Assembly (NCBI GenBank): GCA_947489315.1
Contig: CANLCX010000006.1
Span: forward strand, 94,338-158,337
Source of the DNA: an uncultured Sphingomonadaceae bacterium
GTDB taxonomy: Bacteria > Pseudomonadota > Alphaproteobacteria > Sphingomonadales > Sphingomonadaceae
Direction of reading: 5' to 3'
DNA length: 64,000 nt
The notes below the pieces were generated by a model, which was not told where the DNA came from, made no database searches, and saw only the letters and a program-made list of their open reading frames with translations. A program made the translations under genes and the position numbers. Shown piece by piece: positions 45,289 to 54,122 of this stretch; within the stretch, counting starts at the first letter, position 1, and every line of letters starts with the position of its first letter.

Positions 45289-47079
45289 TTATTTGTCGAC
45301 CCATTTTGTCACAGCATCAAAAGCCATATCCGGCTTTTGATATAACAACAGATGCGCTGTATCTGCGATCACATCGACATTATAATCGTCCCTGCTTGCT
45401 GCAAAAGCCTGCATCACGTCTGGCGTATAATGCAAATTATGCTGCCCAACCAGATTGTGAACCGGGCATAGCCGATCATCAATCAGATATTGCCAGTCGC
45501 TGCTGGCCAGAGCCAGCTCGTTGGTAAAGCCGTCATAACCCTGCCTTGTGGTCTTCTGGAAGGCCTGTCGAAACTGGGTGCGAATATCTTCGCGTTCTAT
45601 GGTCCGCTGATCATGGTCGTTATCCCCTAGAAAAGCGTGGAGATATTCATGGTCATAGCCGGAATCCACCTTGGCCAGCGCGCCATGGACGACAAATCGG
45701 CCGATCTTGGGGAAATGGCGCATGAGATATAGCCGAAGCCGTTCTGCCCGGTCCACTTTCGCAAGATGTGGCCCCGGCTCCATCGGCACTATGCCGTTAA
45801 TATTGACCACGCCCGTTATCCGATCAGGCAGATATTTGGCGACAGCATAAGCGAACATAGCGCCGGTGATATGGCCGATAACGGAGCAGGATTTGATGCC
45901 CAGTTCATCCAGCAAGGCCTGTATGTCTTTCGCATATTGAGCAAAGCTATCGCGCCCCATGGCGCCGTCTATTCCGCTATTGGCCAGGCCGGGACGCCAA
46001 ACCATGACGAGGCGCAGCCCATGACGAGCGAGCGCAAGATGCATATCCTCAGTCACGGTCATTCCGCCCAATAAGGCGGGAAAGAAGAGCACAGGCCGAC
46101 CGCTCGTCGCGCCCACCAATTCATAATCGAGCACCCGATTATCCGGGCGCAGCAAAACATGATGTTCCACACGGCCATCAGTTTCAGCCGATGCACTTTT
46201 ATCCGCCCCCTGCCCTTTGACATTAAATTTCGAAAAGCCGGAATAAAGACAGGCTAATTCGGTCTGCGACCGCAGATTTAGCTTTGCCAAAAGCGTCTTG
46301 GTTTGATGCCGGACGGTGCCAATGGATCGACCGCGCTTGGCCGCCAGATCACTCAAAGAAAGTCCTGTCACTATCGCTTTGGTAATTTCCAACTCTACCG
46401 GTGTCAGGTTTAGCAATGTCTGAAATTGCTCTCCAATATCGGGAAACCAACTGATATGAATGACCGAGATATGGCCAATGGCGTCGCCGTCGGAATTGTG
46501 AACTTTGGTCAAGGCGACCTTGACCATCTCGTCCCCATCGACGCTTTCCATGCCGAAAATGCTGATGACCTTGTTCAGTTCAAACGCATCGAGCGATTGC
46601 AGATTGGACAATAGGGCTTTGAAATGACCGCGCTCGAACAAGCTCTCGTCGGGACGCTTACCCTTAGTCAACGCGAACATATCTGCCGCCGCGACATTGG
46701 TGTAAGCAATTCGGCCATCGGTATCGATTAACGCTGAAGGACGGCTATCCGCATCAATCATCTTCATCGAATATTTAGCGCTATCCGAGGGGCGCCCCTG
46801 CATATCCATCAGGGATTGGGCATTTTCAAAATGCGCCACTAGCGGTTCAAAAGCCGACCGGATGGTATCGTCATCCAATTCCGCTCCATTGGTCGTGGCG
46901 GCACTGTCCTGCGCCTTTTCGAAGGCTTCATCCAGTCGCGTGCCCAAGAGATCAAACATCTCCCGATAGCGATAGGGACCAATGGCCAGCGAATAAGCCA
47001 GCTTCACAATATCTTCGTCACGTCCGACGATGTCCCGACCCACTGAAATCTTGCTCCTCGCTTGATCACATATCCTCAT
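45289..47079 (-). CDS. PAS-LuxR regulator fused to an alpha/beta-hydrolase-fold domain
   Basis: About 596 aa. Order: a PAS-like domain (near PSALIDTDGRIAYTNVAAADMF), a LuxR-type HTH (LTPVELEITKAIVTGLSLSDLAAKRGRSIGTVRHQTKTLLAKLNLRSQ is split across the usual recognition helix region), then an alpha/beta-hydrolase fold of about 290 residues. The nucleophile elbow reads VIGHITGAM: the place of the Ser in GxSxG is Ile, while a late His (ADTAHLLLY) remains, so the domain is probably not a hydrolase and may sense a ligand. ATG 47079 was chosen; GTG 47043 with AGGAG upstream and TTG 47130 are alternatives. It diverges from the exported-protein gene at 47287. Confidence 0.85.
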   Translation of the reverse strand: MRICDQARSKISVGRDIVGRDEDIVKLAYSLAIGPYRYREMFDLLGTRLDEAFEKAQDSAATTNGAELDDDTIRSAFEPLVAHFENAQSLMDMQGRPSDSAKYSMKMIDADSRPSALIDTDGRIAYTNVAAADMFALTKGKRPDESLFERGHFKALLSNLQSLDAFELNKVISIFGMESVDGDEMVKVALTKVHNSDGDAIGHISVIHISWFPDIGEQFQTLLNLTPVELEITKAIVTGLSLSDLAAKRGRSIGTVRHQTKTLLAKLNLRSQTELACLYSGFSKFNVKGQGADKSASAETDGRVEHHVLLRPDNRVLDYELVGATSGRPVLFFPALLGGMTVTEDMHLALARHGLRLVMVWRPGLANSGIDGAMGRDSFAQYAKDIQALLDELGIKSCSVIGHITGAMFAYAVAKYLPDRITGVVNINGIVPMEPGPHLAKVDRAERLRLYLMRHFPKIGRFVVHGALAKVDSGYDHEYLHAFLGDNDHDQRTIEREDIRTQFRQAFQKTTRQGYDGFTNELALASSDWQYLIDDRLCPVHNLVGQHNLHYTPDVMQAFAASRDDYNVDVIADTAHLLLYQKPDMAFDAVTKWVDK

Positions 47080-47171
47080 GGAACAAGCATTTTCTGTGGC
47101 TGCTGATAACGTGTCTTTTCGGACAGGCAATTGCTAAAATGTAAACGCAATAGGCCAGTCCTGCGACCTAT

Positions 47172-47187
47172 TGTGACCTGGATCACA
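47172..47187. promoter_or_regulatory. Perfect CRP-type operator
   Basis: TGTGACCTGGATCACA matches TGTGA-N6-TCACA at all ten positions. It lies in the 207-bp spacer between the divergent LuxR-type and exported-protein genes, 100 bp before the latter's start, so it could control either. Confidence 0.7.
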
Positions 47188-47286
47188 GGGCCTATCCCAA
47201 ATCATCTGTGCGTTTATCCCATATGGTATATTCTGTTGCGTTCGACTTCCGGCCATTTGCTCCCTCAACAACAAGGGAGATTACCA

Positions 47287-48132
47287 ATGACATTCAGAAA
47301 TACTATGTACCTGCTTGCTGGCGTTGCCGTTCTATCGACCGGCCACATGGCAGAAGCGCGCGATCCATTTGGCGGTTTGAAAAGTGCCGTGAAAAAAGTG
47401 AAGAAGAAAAAGAAGAAGGTCGACGATGCCGTTGAGGTTGTTGATCAGGTAACCGGCACGTCATCGAGCGGCTTCGCCAACCGGGGTAGCACCAGCAACA
47501 GCCCGCGCACGGCCAAGCGAACACCCACAAGAACCGATTATAAAATGGGTATGCCGTCAGCCAACCTGACATCACAGACCAAATGCACAGGCCTTGCATT
47601 GTCGCAAGTGACCATCGGTAATCTTGGAGAATATACGTTCCAACAGGGTTTCAGCAAAGAAAAGCGCACCGGCTTTATCAACCGCAAGCCCGGCAGGCTG
47701 AGCAAAAGCTGCATCATTACCCCTGGCCTACAATCGGGTGAAATAGTCTATTTCGAAGTCAATCGCGCCCAATATAAGGCACTGGACAAAGGCAATGACT
47801 TTGTATGGCAATGCGTGCGTTCTGATAATCCGGGCGCCGGCGTCACCGACTATTGGACATGGAATAGCGATCAATATCTCGGTGATTCCCACATGAAGCT
47901 GCATTGCGGCAATGACCAGGGCGAGACCAATTGCGCGACCGGCAGCAATTCATCGCGCGCCTCTTCCTATTCCGCCGATATGAAAAAACGCGGCAAATAT
48001 GGCATCAGTTTTCTGGCGCGGACCACTGGCAAATATCGCGGGCCGACGGAAAAACTTTACTGCCAATATTATAACAAGCGCACCGGCCAAAGCCTCGTTG
48101 GGTTCGAATATATGAGCGCATCGGGTCGTTAG
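47287..48132 (+). CDS. Exported protein of unknown function
   Basis: A 281-aa protein with a signal peptide (MYLLAGVAVLSTGHMAEA). After it comes a Lys-rich stretch (KKVKKKKKKVDD), a Ser/Thr-rich linker, and a C-terminal domain with six or more cysteines (TKCTG, KSCII, WQCVR, LHCGN, TNCAT, LYCQY), suggesting disulphides in the periplasm or outside. No family recognised. ATG 47287 follows AAGGGAG; the frame extends 52 codons upstream across the CRP site. The cysteine-repeat protein gene follows by 35 bp. Confidence 0.8.
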   Translation: MTFRNTMYLLAGVAVLSTGHMAEARDPFGGLKSAVKKVKKKKKKVDDAVEVVDQVTGTSSSGFANRGSTSNSPRTAKRTPTRTDYKMGMPSANLTSQTKCTGLALSQVTIGNLGEYTFQQGFSKEKRTGFINRKPGRLSKSCIITPGLQSGEIVYFEVNRAQYKALDKGNDFVWQCVRSDNPGAGVTDYWTWNSDQYLGDSHMKLHCGNDQGETNCATGSNSSRASSYSADMKKRGKYGISFLARTTGKYRGPTEKLYCQYYNKRTGQSLVGFEYMSASGR

Positions 48133-48167
48133 ACTACAGAATCCACCATCAATATAAGGAAATATCT

Positions 48168-48476
48168 ATGAAAATATTGACCATGATCGCGGCGTGCGCG
48201 CTCGCTACATCCGGCCTTTATGCCCCCATTGCTTTTGCACAATCCAGCAGCTCAAGCGTTTCAAAAGACGGCAGCTGTCCCAGCGGCTTCAAAGCATCGG
48301 GCAGCAGCTGCAAGTCCAGTTCTGGCAAAGTCGCGATTACCAAAATAGGTTCTTGCCCAACCGGCTTCAAAGGTTCGAGCAATTACTGCGTCGGTGACAA
48401 AGGCGATTATGCCGAAGTCAAAAGCGGAAGCTGCCCCGGCGGACTAAAAGCATCTGGGAAATATTGCGTAAAATAA
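48168..48476 (+). CDS. Small secreted protein with three Cys-containing repeats
   Basis: 102 aa with a signal peptide ending at IAFAQ. The mature part has three copies of a 14-residue motif: CPSGFKASGSSC, CPTGFKGSSNYC and CPGGLKASGKYC, spaced about 28 residues. Each repeat could close one disulphide. Role unknown. AAGGAAATATCT precedes the ATG, and the gene probably shares a transcript with the exported protein before it. Confidence 0.8.
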   Translation: MKILTMIAACALATSGLYAPIAFAQSSSSSVSKDGSCPSGFKASGSSCKSSSGKVAITKIGSCPTGFKGSSNYCVGDKGDYAEVKSGSCPGGLKASGKYCVK

Positions 48477-48488
48477 GACGCGTTTGGC

Positions 48489-48516
48489 GATTCCGCGCTG
48501 ATAATGGCGCGGGATC
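48489..48516. terminator. Hairpin between convergent genes
   Basis: GATTCCGCGC and GCGCGGGATC pair over 10 bp (one G-T) around TGATAATG. It lies between the convergent small secreted protein and DUF2805 genes. There is no strong T run, so termination is likely but not certain. Confidence 0.45.
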
Positions 48517-48519
48517 GCT

Positions 48520-48735
48520 TCACTTATAAACGGCGCGCCTATCGCTGAAATCGCGGACGCGTTTGCGCCATGCCCGATAGCTGCCGGTTTTCAGATTGGA
48601 GCGCATGATCGCTTTGACCTGATCTGGGCTGACCCCATGTAATGTGCGAATCGTTTCAAAGGGCACATGGTCACTCAGCGCCATTTCAATAATTTCGCTG
48701 ACAATGTCTTCCGGCAGCTTCGGTGCTTTGGCCAT
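48520..48735 (-). CDS. DUF2805 / TIGR03643 family protein
   Basis: A 71-aa basic protein: KLPEDIVSEIIEMALSDHVPFETIRTLHGVSPDQVKAIMR resembles a small helical, HTH-like fold, followed by a basic tail SYRAWRKRVRDFSDRR. The family is widespread and uncharacterised. Its ATG overlaps the tpiA stop by one base (TGATG), so it is coupled to tpiA. Confidence 0.85.
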   Translation of the reverse strand: MAKAPKLPEDIVSEIIEMALSDHVPFETIRTLHGVSPDQVKAIMRSNLKTGSYRAWRKRVRDFSDRRAVYK

Positions 48736-49481
48736 CAGGCCGCAGCAGCTGCTTCTATGATCGGCCCAAATTTCTCTGCCGTCAGACTGGCCCCGCCAAC
48801 AAGGCCGCCGTCAACATTAGGTACGGCGAGTAATTCTGCAGCGTTACCGCCATTCATCGATCCGCCATAGAGAATACGCACAGCATCTGCGCCTTCGCCC
48901 ATGAGCTTGCCGAGCTTGTTACGAATGGCCGCATGCATTTCTTCAACATCCGAGGCTTCAGGAACCCGGCCCGTGCCAATGGCCCATACAGGTTCATAAG
49001 CGATCGTCAGCCATGATGAATCAGCCTTGTCCGGAAAGGATCCTTCTAATTGGCCGCAAACCACATGAACAGCTTTCCCAGCATCGCGTTCTTCCTCGGT
49101 TTCGCCCACACAAATAATCGCGCCCAGTCCAGCGGCGTGGACCGCCTCTGCCTTGGCTTTGATTTCTGCATCGGTTTCATGTTGGTCGGCGCGGCGTTCG
49201 CTATGACCCAAAATCGAGAAGCTAGCCCCCGCCTGCTTGATCATCGCAGCGGAGACACAGCCGGTATGCGCCCCTTTTTCATTGAAATGGCAATCTTGTG
49301 CGCCAATTGCGAAAGCCGAGTTGTGAGATGCAGCAGAGGCGATTAATGTAACCGGCGGGCAGATCGCGGCATCTACAGACGGATGAGCCGCCGCAATAGA
49401 TGCAATTTCGCTAATATCCGACAATTCGGATTGCAAACCATTCATCTTCCAATTGCCGACAATATATTTGCGATTTGCCAT
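48735..49481 (-). CDS. tpiA: Triosephosphate isomerase
   Basis: Interconverts dihydroxyacetone phosphate and glyceraldehyde-3-phosphate in glycolysis. It has the active-site Asn/Lys in VGNWKMNG, the His in ILGHSERR, the Glu in IAYEPVWAIGTGR and the phosphate loop ILYGGSMNGGNA. Length is 248 aa. ATG 49481 is 5 bases after GGAG; a GTG two codons upstream is unlikely. It diverges from ppiD. Confidence 0.97.
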   Translation of the reverse strand: MANRKYIVGNWKMNGLQSELSDISEIASIAAAHPSVDAAICPPVTLIASAASHNSAFAIGAQDCHFNEKGAHTGCVSAAMIKQAGASFSILGHSERRADQHETDAEIKAKAEAVHAAGLGAIICVGETEEERDAGKAVHVVCGQLEGSFPDKADSSWLTIAYEPVWAIGTGRVPEASDVEEMHAAIRNKLGKLMGEGADAVRILYGGSMNGGNAAELLAVPNVDGGLVGGASLTAEKFGPIIEAAAAA

Positions 49482-49657
49482 ATTCACTCCGCCCCTTGTT
49501 AATGCAGCCTACTCGCTAACAAATTCCGGCAGCCCTGCCAAACAGGTTTAAGTAGAACAGCTTTTAATTTGCCTGATCCCCTTTTGCTTGAACGAGAAAC
49601 GCAAGCCGCCTAAAGCATCAGAAAATCTATTTGTCCTAACAGAATTGCAATATTCTT

Positions 49658-51601
49658 ATGATTACATTTTTCCGCAATATCTTTTCGTCGAAAATCGGCC
49701 TGTTCTTGACGATGTGTTTCGTCGCTCTGATCGCATTTGCTTTTGCTTCGGCGGATGTCACCGGTTCCGGCGCCTTTGGCGGTGTCACTGGATCGGGGAC
49801 TGCGGCACAGGTCGGTGATTCAAAATTGACCACATCTGAGCTAAGCCAGTCGGTTAATAATGCCTTTCGCGCCGAACAGCGGGAGAATACCGGACTGGAC
49901 CTCAAATCCTTTGTTGAGGGCGGCGGATTTGACGGTATTTTGGACCGGCTAATCAATAGCTTTTCGATTTCCGCATTCGGCAATAAATATGGCATGACGG
50001 CGGGCAAGCGACTGGTCGACAGTGAGATTGCGGACATACCGTCCTTCCAGGGTGCTGATGGACAATTTAGCGAAGAAAATTTCCGCCGTGCTCTGCAACA
50101 ACAAGGGATTAAGGAACAACAGCTGCGCGATGACTTCACCCGTAATTTGCTGGCGGATCAGTTGCTTCCGGTTGCAGGGTTTGGTGCATCGGTTCCACAA
50201 AAGCTGGTGGCGCCCTATGCCTCCCTGCTTTTGGAAGCGCGCGAAGGCCAGGTTGCGATTATTCCATCCGCCGCTTTCATTGAAAATATGACACCAGCAG
50301 ATGCTGCCTTGTCCGCATTTTATAGCAAAAATAGCTCTCGCTATACGATACCGGAGCGTCGCACGATCAGCTATTCAATCTTCTCAAAAGACCGTTTTAA
50401 TGACAAGATTCAGCCGACTGAGAAGGAAATTCAGGGCCAGTATAATCTCGACAAGGCGAAATATGCCGCGAGCGAAACGCGGAACATTGATCAAGTCATA
50501 TTGCCTACCCAGGCCGCTGCAAAGGCGCTTGCGGACAAAATATCAGGTGGTGATACGATTGGAGCAGCAGCGCAATCTGTTGGCCTTTCGGTCGCTGAAG
50601 TCGGATCGGTCAACAAGTCTGCACTGGCGGGTACGGCCTCTCAAGCTGTCGCTGACGCAGTGTTCTCCGCGGCATCAGGCGGCGTTTCTGCACCAGCGCA
50701 AAGTGCGCTCGGTTGGCATATTGCCAAAATTAATGATGTCACAAAAGTCCCTGCCCAGACACTAGAGCAGGTTCGTGCGCAAATTGTTGCCGAGCTCAGC
50801 CGCGAGAAAATTGATGTGGCAATGGCTGAACTTACCGTGACAATGGAAGATGAGTTTGCCAGTGGGTCAACCTTGACCGATGTGGCAACGGCGGAAGGGC
50901 TCAAAATTGAATCCACGCCGGCTTTATTGGCCAACGGTCAAAACCCGGAAGATCAGAATTATCGCCCGATACCCGAAATGCAGCGGATTCTTCCCGTCGC
51001 ATTCTCACTAGAAGAAGATTCAGATCCACAAGTGGTAGAGATTATCCCGGGCCAGCAATATGCTATCCTAAACGTGACGAATATTACCGAAGCCGCGCCA
51101 CCGCCATTAAATGCGATCAAACCCGTTGTAACCCGGGATTATATGCTGGATGAAGGTTCCAAAAAAGCGAAGGTCGTTGCGGACCAAATTGCGAAACAGG
51201 TAGGCAGCGGTGCCACGCTCTCGAAAGCCATTGCCGATGCTAAGGTTAAATTGCCGAATATCGAAAATATCAAAACGACCCGCGCTGATCTCGCGAGACA
51301 GAGCCAACAGGGACAGGTTCCACCACCGCTAACATTGATGTTCAGCATGGCCGAAGGTACCGCAAAGACACTTAAGGCGCAGCAAAATCAAGGGTGGTTC
51401 GTGGTGAACCTCAATAAGATAGACCGCGGCGATGCATCCCAACGCGCAGATTTACTCAACGCCACGCGGGCACAGTTTAAACAGGTGTTTGGCAATGAAT
51501 ATACCGAACAATTCATCAACGCGATGAAAGCCGATGTCGGTGTTGAGAGAAATGAAGATGCTCTCTCCGCACTGAAGAACCAGCTGATGGGCCGCAATTA
51601 G
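49658..51601 (+). CDS. ppiD: PpiD-like periplasmic folding factor (SurA_N / PPIC-type)
   Basis: A 647-aa membrane-anchored chaperone: one N-terminal TM (SKIGLFLTMCFVALIAFAFAS), a SurA-type N domain (ELSQSVNNAFRAEQRENTG to about residue 250), a PPIC-like parvulin domain (about 265-370, ending in SALGWHIAKINDV) and a C-terminal domain. PpiD sits at the Sec translocon and helps outer-membrane proteins fold; its isomerase activity is often absent. It is followed by trpE after 29 bp, a standard sphingomonad order. Confidence 0.9.
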   Translation: MITFFRNIFSSKIGLFLTMCFVALIAFAFASADVTGSGAFGGVTGSGTAAQVGDSKLTTSELSQSVNNAFRAEQRENTGLDLKSFVEGGGFDGILDRLINSFSISAFGNKYGMTAGKRLVDSEIADIPSFQGADGQFSEENFRRALQQQGIKEQQLRDDFTRNLLADQLLPVAGFGASVPQKLVAPYASLLLEAREGQVAIIPSAAFIENMTPADAALSAFYSKNSSRYTIPERRTISYSIFSKDRFNDKIQPTEKEIQGQYNLDKAKYAASETRNIDQVILPTQAAAKALADKISGGDTIGAAAQSVGLSVAEVGSVNKSALAGTASQAVADAVFSAASGGVSAPAQSALGWHIAKINDVTKVPAQTLEQVRAQIVAELSREKIDVAMAELTVTMEDEFASGSTLTDVATAEGLKIESTPALLANGQNPEDQNYRPIPEMQRILPVAFSLEEDSDPQVVEIIPGQQYAILNVTNITEAAPPPLNAIKPVVTRDYMLDEGSKKAKVVADQIAKQVGSGATLSKAIADAKVKLPNIENIKTTRADLARQSQQGQVPPPLTLMFSMAEGTAKTLKAQQNQGWFVVNLNKIDRGDASQRADLLNATRAQFKQVFGNEYTEQFINAMKADVGVERNEDALSALKNQLMGRN

Positions 51602-51630
51602 ATGGCTCCTTTTCGCCTGTCTTTCGACTG

Positions 51631-53151
51631 ATGCCAAAAAGCTTTGGCATTGAAGCTGCACAGAAAGCCTTAGCAAGAGGCAAGCCCGCGCTGGTCTGGC
51701 GCAAGCAGGTTGCGGATACCGAAACGCCAGTATCTGCTGCGCTGAAACTGATGGAGGCCGAGCGGGGTGATTTCCTGCTCGAATCTGTCGAAGGAGGCGA
51801 AACCCGCGGGCGGCACAGTCTGATCGGCCTCGCTCCTGACCTCGTGTTTCGCGCGGATGGTGAGCAGGCATCGATCAACCCGCATTGGTTGACCGATCGC
51901 GAAGCCTTTGAGCCGGAACAAGCCGGCAGTCTCCATGCTTTGCGCACATTGGTCAAACGCTGCCAGATGGATGTTCCAGACGGCCTACCTCGAGCACTGG
52001 CCTGCCTTGTCGGTTATTTTGGTTATGAGACAATCGGATTGGTCGAAAAACTGCCAAGAGCCACGCAGTCCGAGTTGGACTTGCCCGACATGCTGTTTGT
52101 GCGGCCCACTGTCATTGTAATTTTTGATCGGTTGGCGGATGAGCTGTTTCTTGTGGCTCCCGTCTGGCCAGAAACAGCTGGCGATGCGGATAGCAAGATC
52201 GCCAGTGCCGAAGAACGGCTGGATGAAGTGGAACGGCAGATTGTTGCACCGGTGCCGGTTTTGGCTACTGAAATCCCTGATCTCAATCCGGACGATTTGA
52301 CTTTTGAGCCGAAACTGAAGCCAGAGCGATATGAAGATATGGTGCTCAGCGCCAAAGATTATATTGAAGCGGGCGACATATTTCAGGTGGTTTTGGCGCA
52401 GCGGTTCACAGCATCCTTCGCGTTACCGCCGGTCGAACTTTATCGCGCCTTGCGCCGGATAAACCCCTCACCTTTCCTGTTTTTCCTTGATCTTCCTGGC
52501 TTTGCCCTGATCGGCTCTAGCCCGGAAATATTGGTACGCGCTCGTGATGGTGAAGTCACTATTCGCCCGATTGCCGGAACCCGCCCACGCGGAGCCAATG
52601 CCGCTGAAGACAAAGCCAATCGCGATAGCCTGCTCGCCGATCCCAAGGAACGGGCGGAACATTTGATGCTGCTAGATCTTGGCCGCAACGATATCGGTCG
52701 GGTCAGCGCAGCCCATAGCGTTGAGGTAACTGACAGCTATACAGTCGAGTTTTACAGCCATGTCATGCATATCGTTTCCAACGTCGTCGGCGAACTCGCT
52801 CCAGACAAAGACGCGCTAGACGCTCTGTTCGCAGGCTTCCCCGCCGGAACGGTTAGCGGCGCACCCAAAGTTCGTGCCTGTGAGATCATAGCCGAGCTGG
52901 AGCCAGAAACCCGTGGTGCCTATGCTGGCGGCGTCGGTTATTTCTCTCCCGATGGCAGCATGGACAGTTGCATCGTCCTGCGGACCGGTATTGTCAAAGA
53001 CGGCATGCTGCATGTCCAGGCGGGCGCAGGCATCGTCGCAGACAGCGACCCCACCTATGAACTGCGCGAATGTGAAGCAAAGTCGGGCGCTTTACTGGCG
53101 GCGGCAAAAGAAGCCGTGCGGCGTGCACAGGATGTAGGCTTTGGCCAGTAG
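51631..53151 (+). CDS. trpE: Anthranilate synthase component I
   Basis: Converts chorismate to anthranilate with the TrpG glutaminase in tryptophan synthesis. The 506-aa protein has the N-terminal regulatory region with LLESVEGGETRGRHSLIG (the LLES element of Trp feedback binding) and the chorismate-binding domain with GDIFQVVLAQRF, IRPIAGTRPRG, HLMLLDLGRND and FPAGTVSGAPKVRA. trpG and trpD are not next to it: the following gene is convergent and unrelated. Confidence 0.96.
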   Translation: MPKSFGIEAAQKALARGKPALVWRKQVADTETPVSAALKLMEAERGDFLLESVEGGETRGRHSLIGLAPDLVFRADGEQASINPHWLTDREAFEPEQAGSLHALRTLVKRCQMDVPDGLPRALACLVGYFGYETIGLVEKLPRATQSELDLPDMLFVRPTVIVIFDRLADELFLVAPVWPETAGDADSKIASAEERLDEVERQIVAPVPVLATEIPDLNPDDLTFEPKLKPERYEDMVLSAKDYIEAGDIFQVVLAQRFTASFALPPVELYRALRRINPSPFLFFLDLPGFALIGSSPEILVRARDGEVTIRPIAGTRPRGANAAEDKANRDSLLADPKERAEHLMLLDLGRNDIGRVSAAHSVEVTDSYTVEFYSHVMHIVSNVVGELAPDKDALDALFAGFPAGTVSGAPKVRACEIIAELEPETRGAYAGGVGYFSPDGSMDSCIVLRTGIVKDGMLHVQAGAGIVADSDPTYELRECEAKSGALLAAAKEAVRRAQDVGFGQ

Positions 53152-53214
53152 CGCCTCATAAGAGCCACTGGTTCGGCACCACCGCAAATCAACACTGAAG
53201 TTTGAGAATATGTA

Positions 53215-54075
53215 TCAGATGGCGAGCTGCCTGAATTGCTCCCGCACTGTCGCAAACATACCATCCATCGCATTTGCAATAGCTGGGTCCGTATCCGACA
53301 ATGTGCCTCCGCTAACCGGCGGTTCCGGAGCATATTCAGCTTGCAGACGCAGCGCTTCGGCATATTTTTCACCGCGCAAAGCGGCGACAATGGAAAGGCC
53401 GAAATCAATGCCTGCCGAAATGCCAGCGCCGGTGATCAGATTACCGTCCACTACTACGCGCTCGTCAACAGCAATTGCGCCAAAATCCGGCAGTACTGCA
53501 TGTGCTGCCCAGTGGGATGTGGCACGCTTGCCTTTTAGCAGTCCGGCCTTGCCCAATATCATCGAACCGGTGCAGACACTGGTGATGTAGCGCGCTGTCT
53601 TGGCTTGTTTGGCTATCCATTGCATCGACCGCTCATCAGCCATGACACCTGCCGTTCCAATGGTTCCGCCGGGGACAAACATAATGTCGAGCGGGCCATC
53701 AATATCCTCCAGCTTCGCCGTTGGAGCGATTGCCAGCTGCAAGTCAGAGGCCACCGGATCCAGATTATTCTGGGTCGTCACCAGATCAACCTTTGCCCCC
53801 ATCATGCAAGCGAAGAAAAAATGCGGACCGACCAGATCCAGTGCTGTAAAACCCGGATAAAGCAGCATGGCAATCTTTTCATCGCCGTGCATCTTGATAC
53901 CATCGATACCCATCAGCTCGATATGTGCCAATTCGGATTCTTTCCGCGCTGCAGCAAGGGCGGGTGATATTTCGCCGGCTGCGATTTGCGCCGCGGCACG
54001 CTCCAGCGCGAGAAAAGGCGCGGCGAACAAAGCCGAACCGGCACCAAGAAGAAGGGAACGTCTGTCTAATGTCAT
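53215..54075 (-). CDS. Exported DJ-1/PfpI-family protein (isonitrile-hydratase-like)
   Basis: 286 aa. It starts with a Tat-type signal (LDRRSLLLGAGSALFAAPFLAL). The DJ-1/PfpI domain covers about residues 65-250, with the nucleophile Cys in ITSVCTGSMILGKAGLLKGKRATSHW, the block shared with InhA isonitrile hydratase and the GATase1 domain of AraC regulators. Export is unusual for the family. It lies 47 bp downstream of the siderophore-type receptor gene on the same strand and may be cotranscribed with it. Substrate unknown. Confidence 0.87.
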   Translation of the reverse strand: MTLDRRSLLLGAGSALFAAPFLALERAAAQIAAGEISPALAAARKESELAHIELMGIDGIKMHGDEKIAMLLYPGFTALDLVGPHFFFACMMGAKVDLVTTQNNLDPVASDLQLAIAPTAKLEDIDGPLDIMFVPGGTIGTAGVMADERSMQWIAKQAKTARYITSVCTGSMILGKAGLLKGKRATSHWAAHAVLPDFGAIAVDERVVVDGNLITGAGISAGIDFGLSIVAALRGEKYAEALRLQAEYAPEPPVSGGTLSDTDPAIANAMDGMFATVREQFRQLAI

Positions 54076-54122
54076 GGGATATCTCCAAAAGTATCTGCCA
54101 AGTGCATGAGGGGTGCGTCAGG

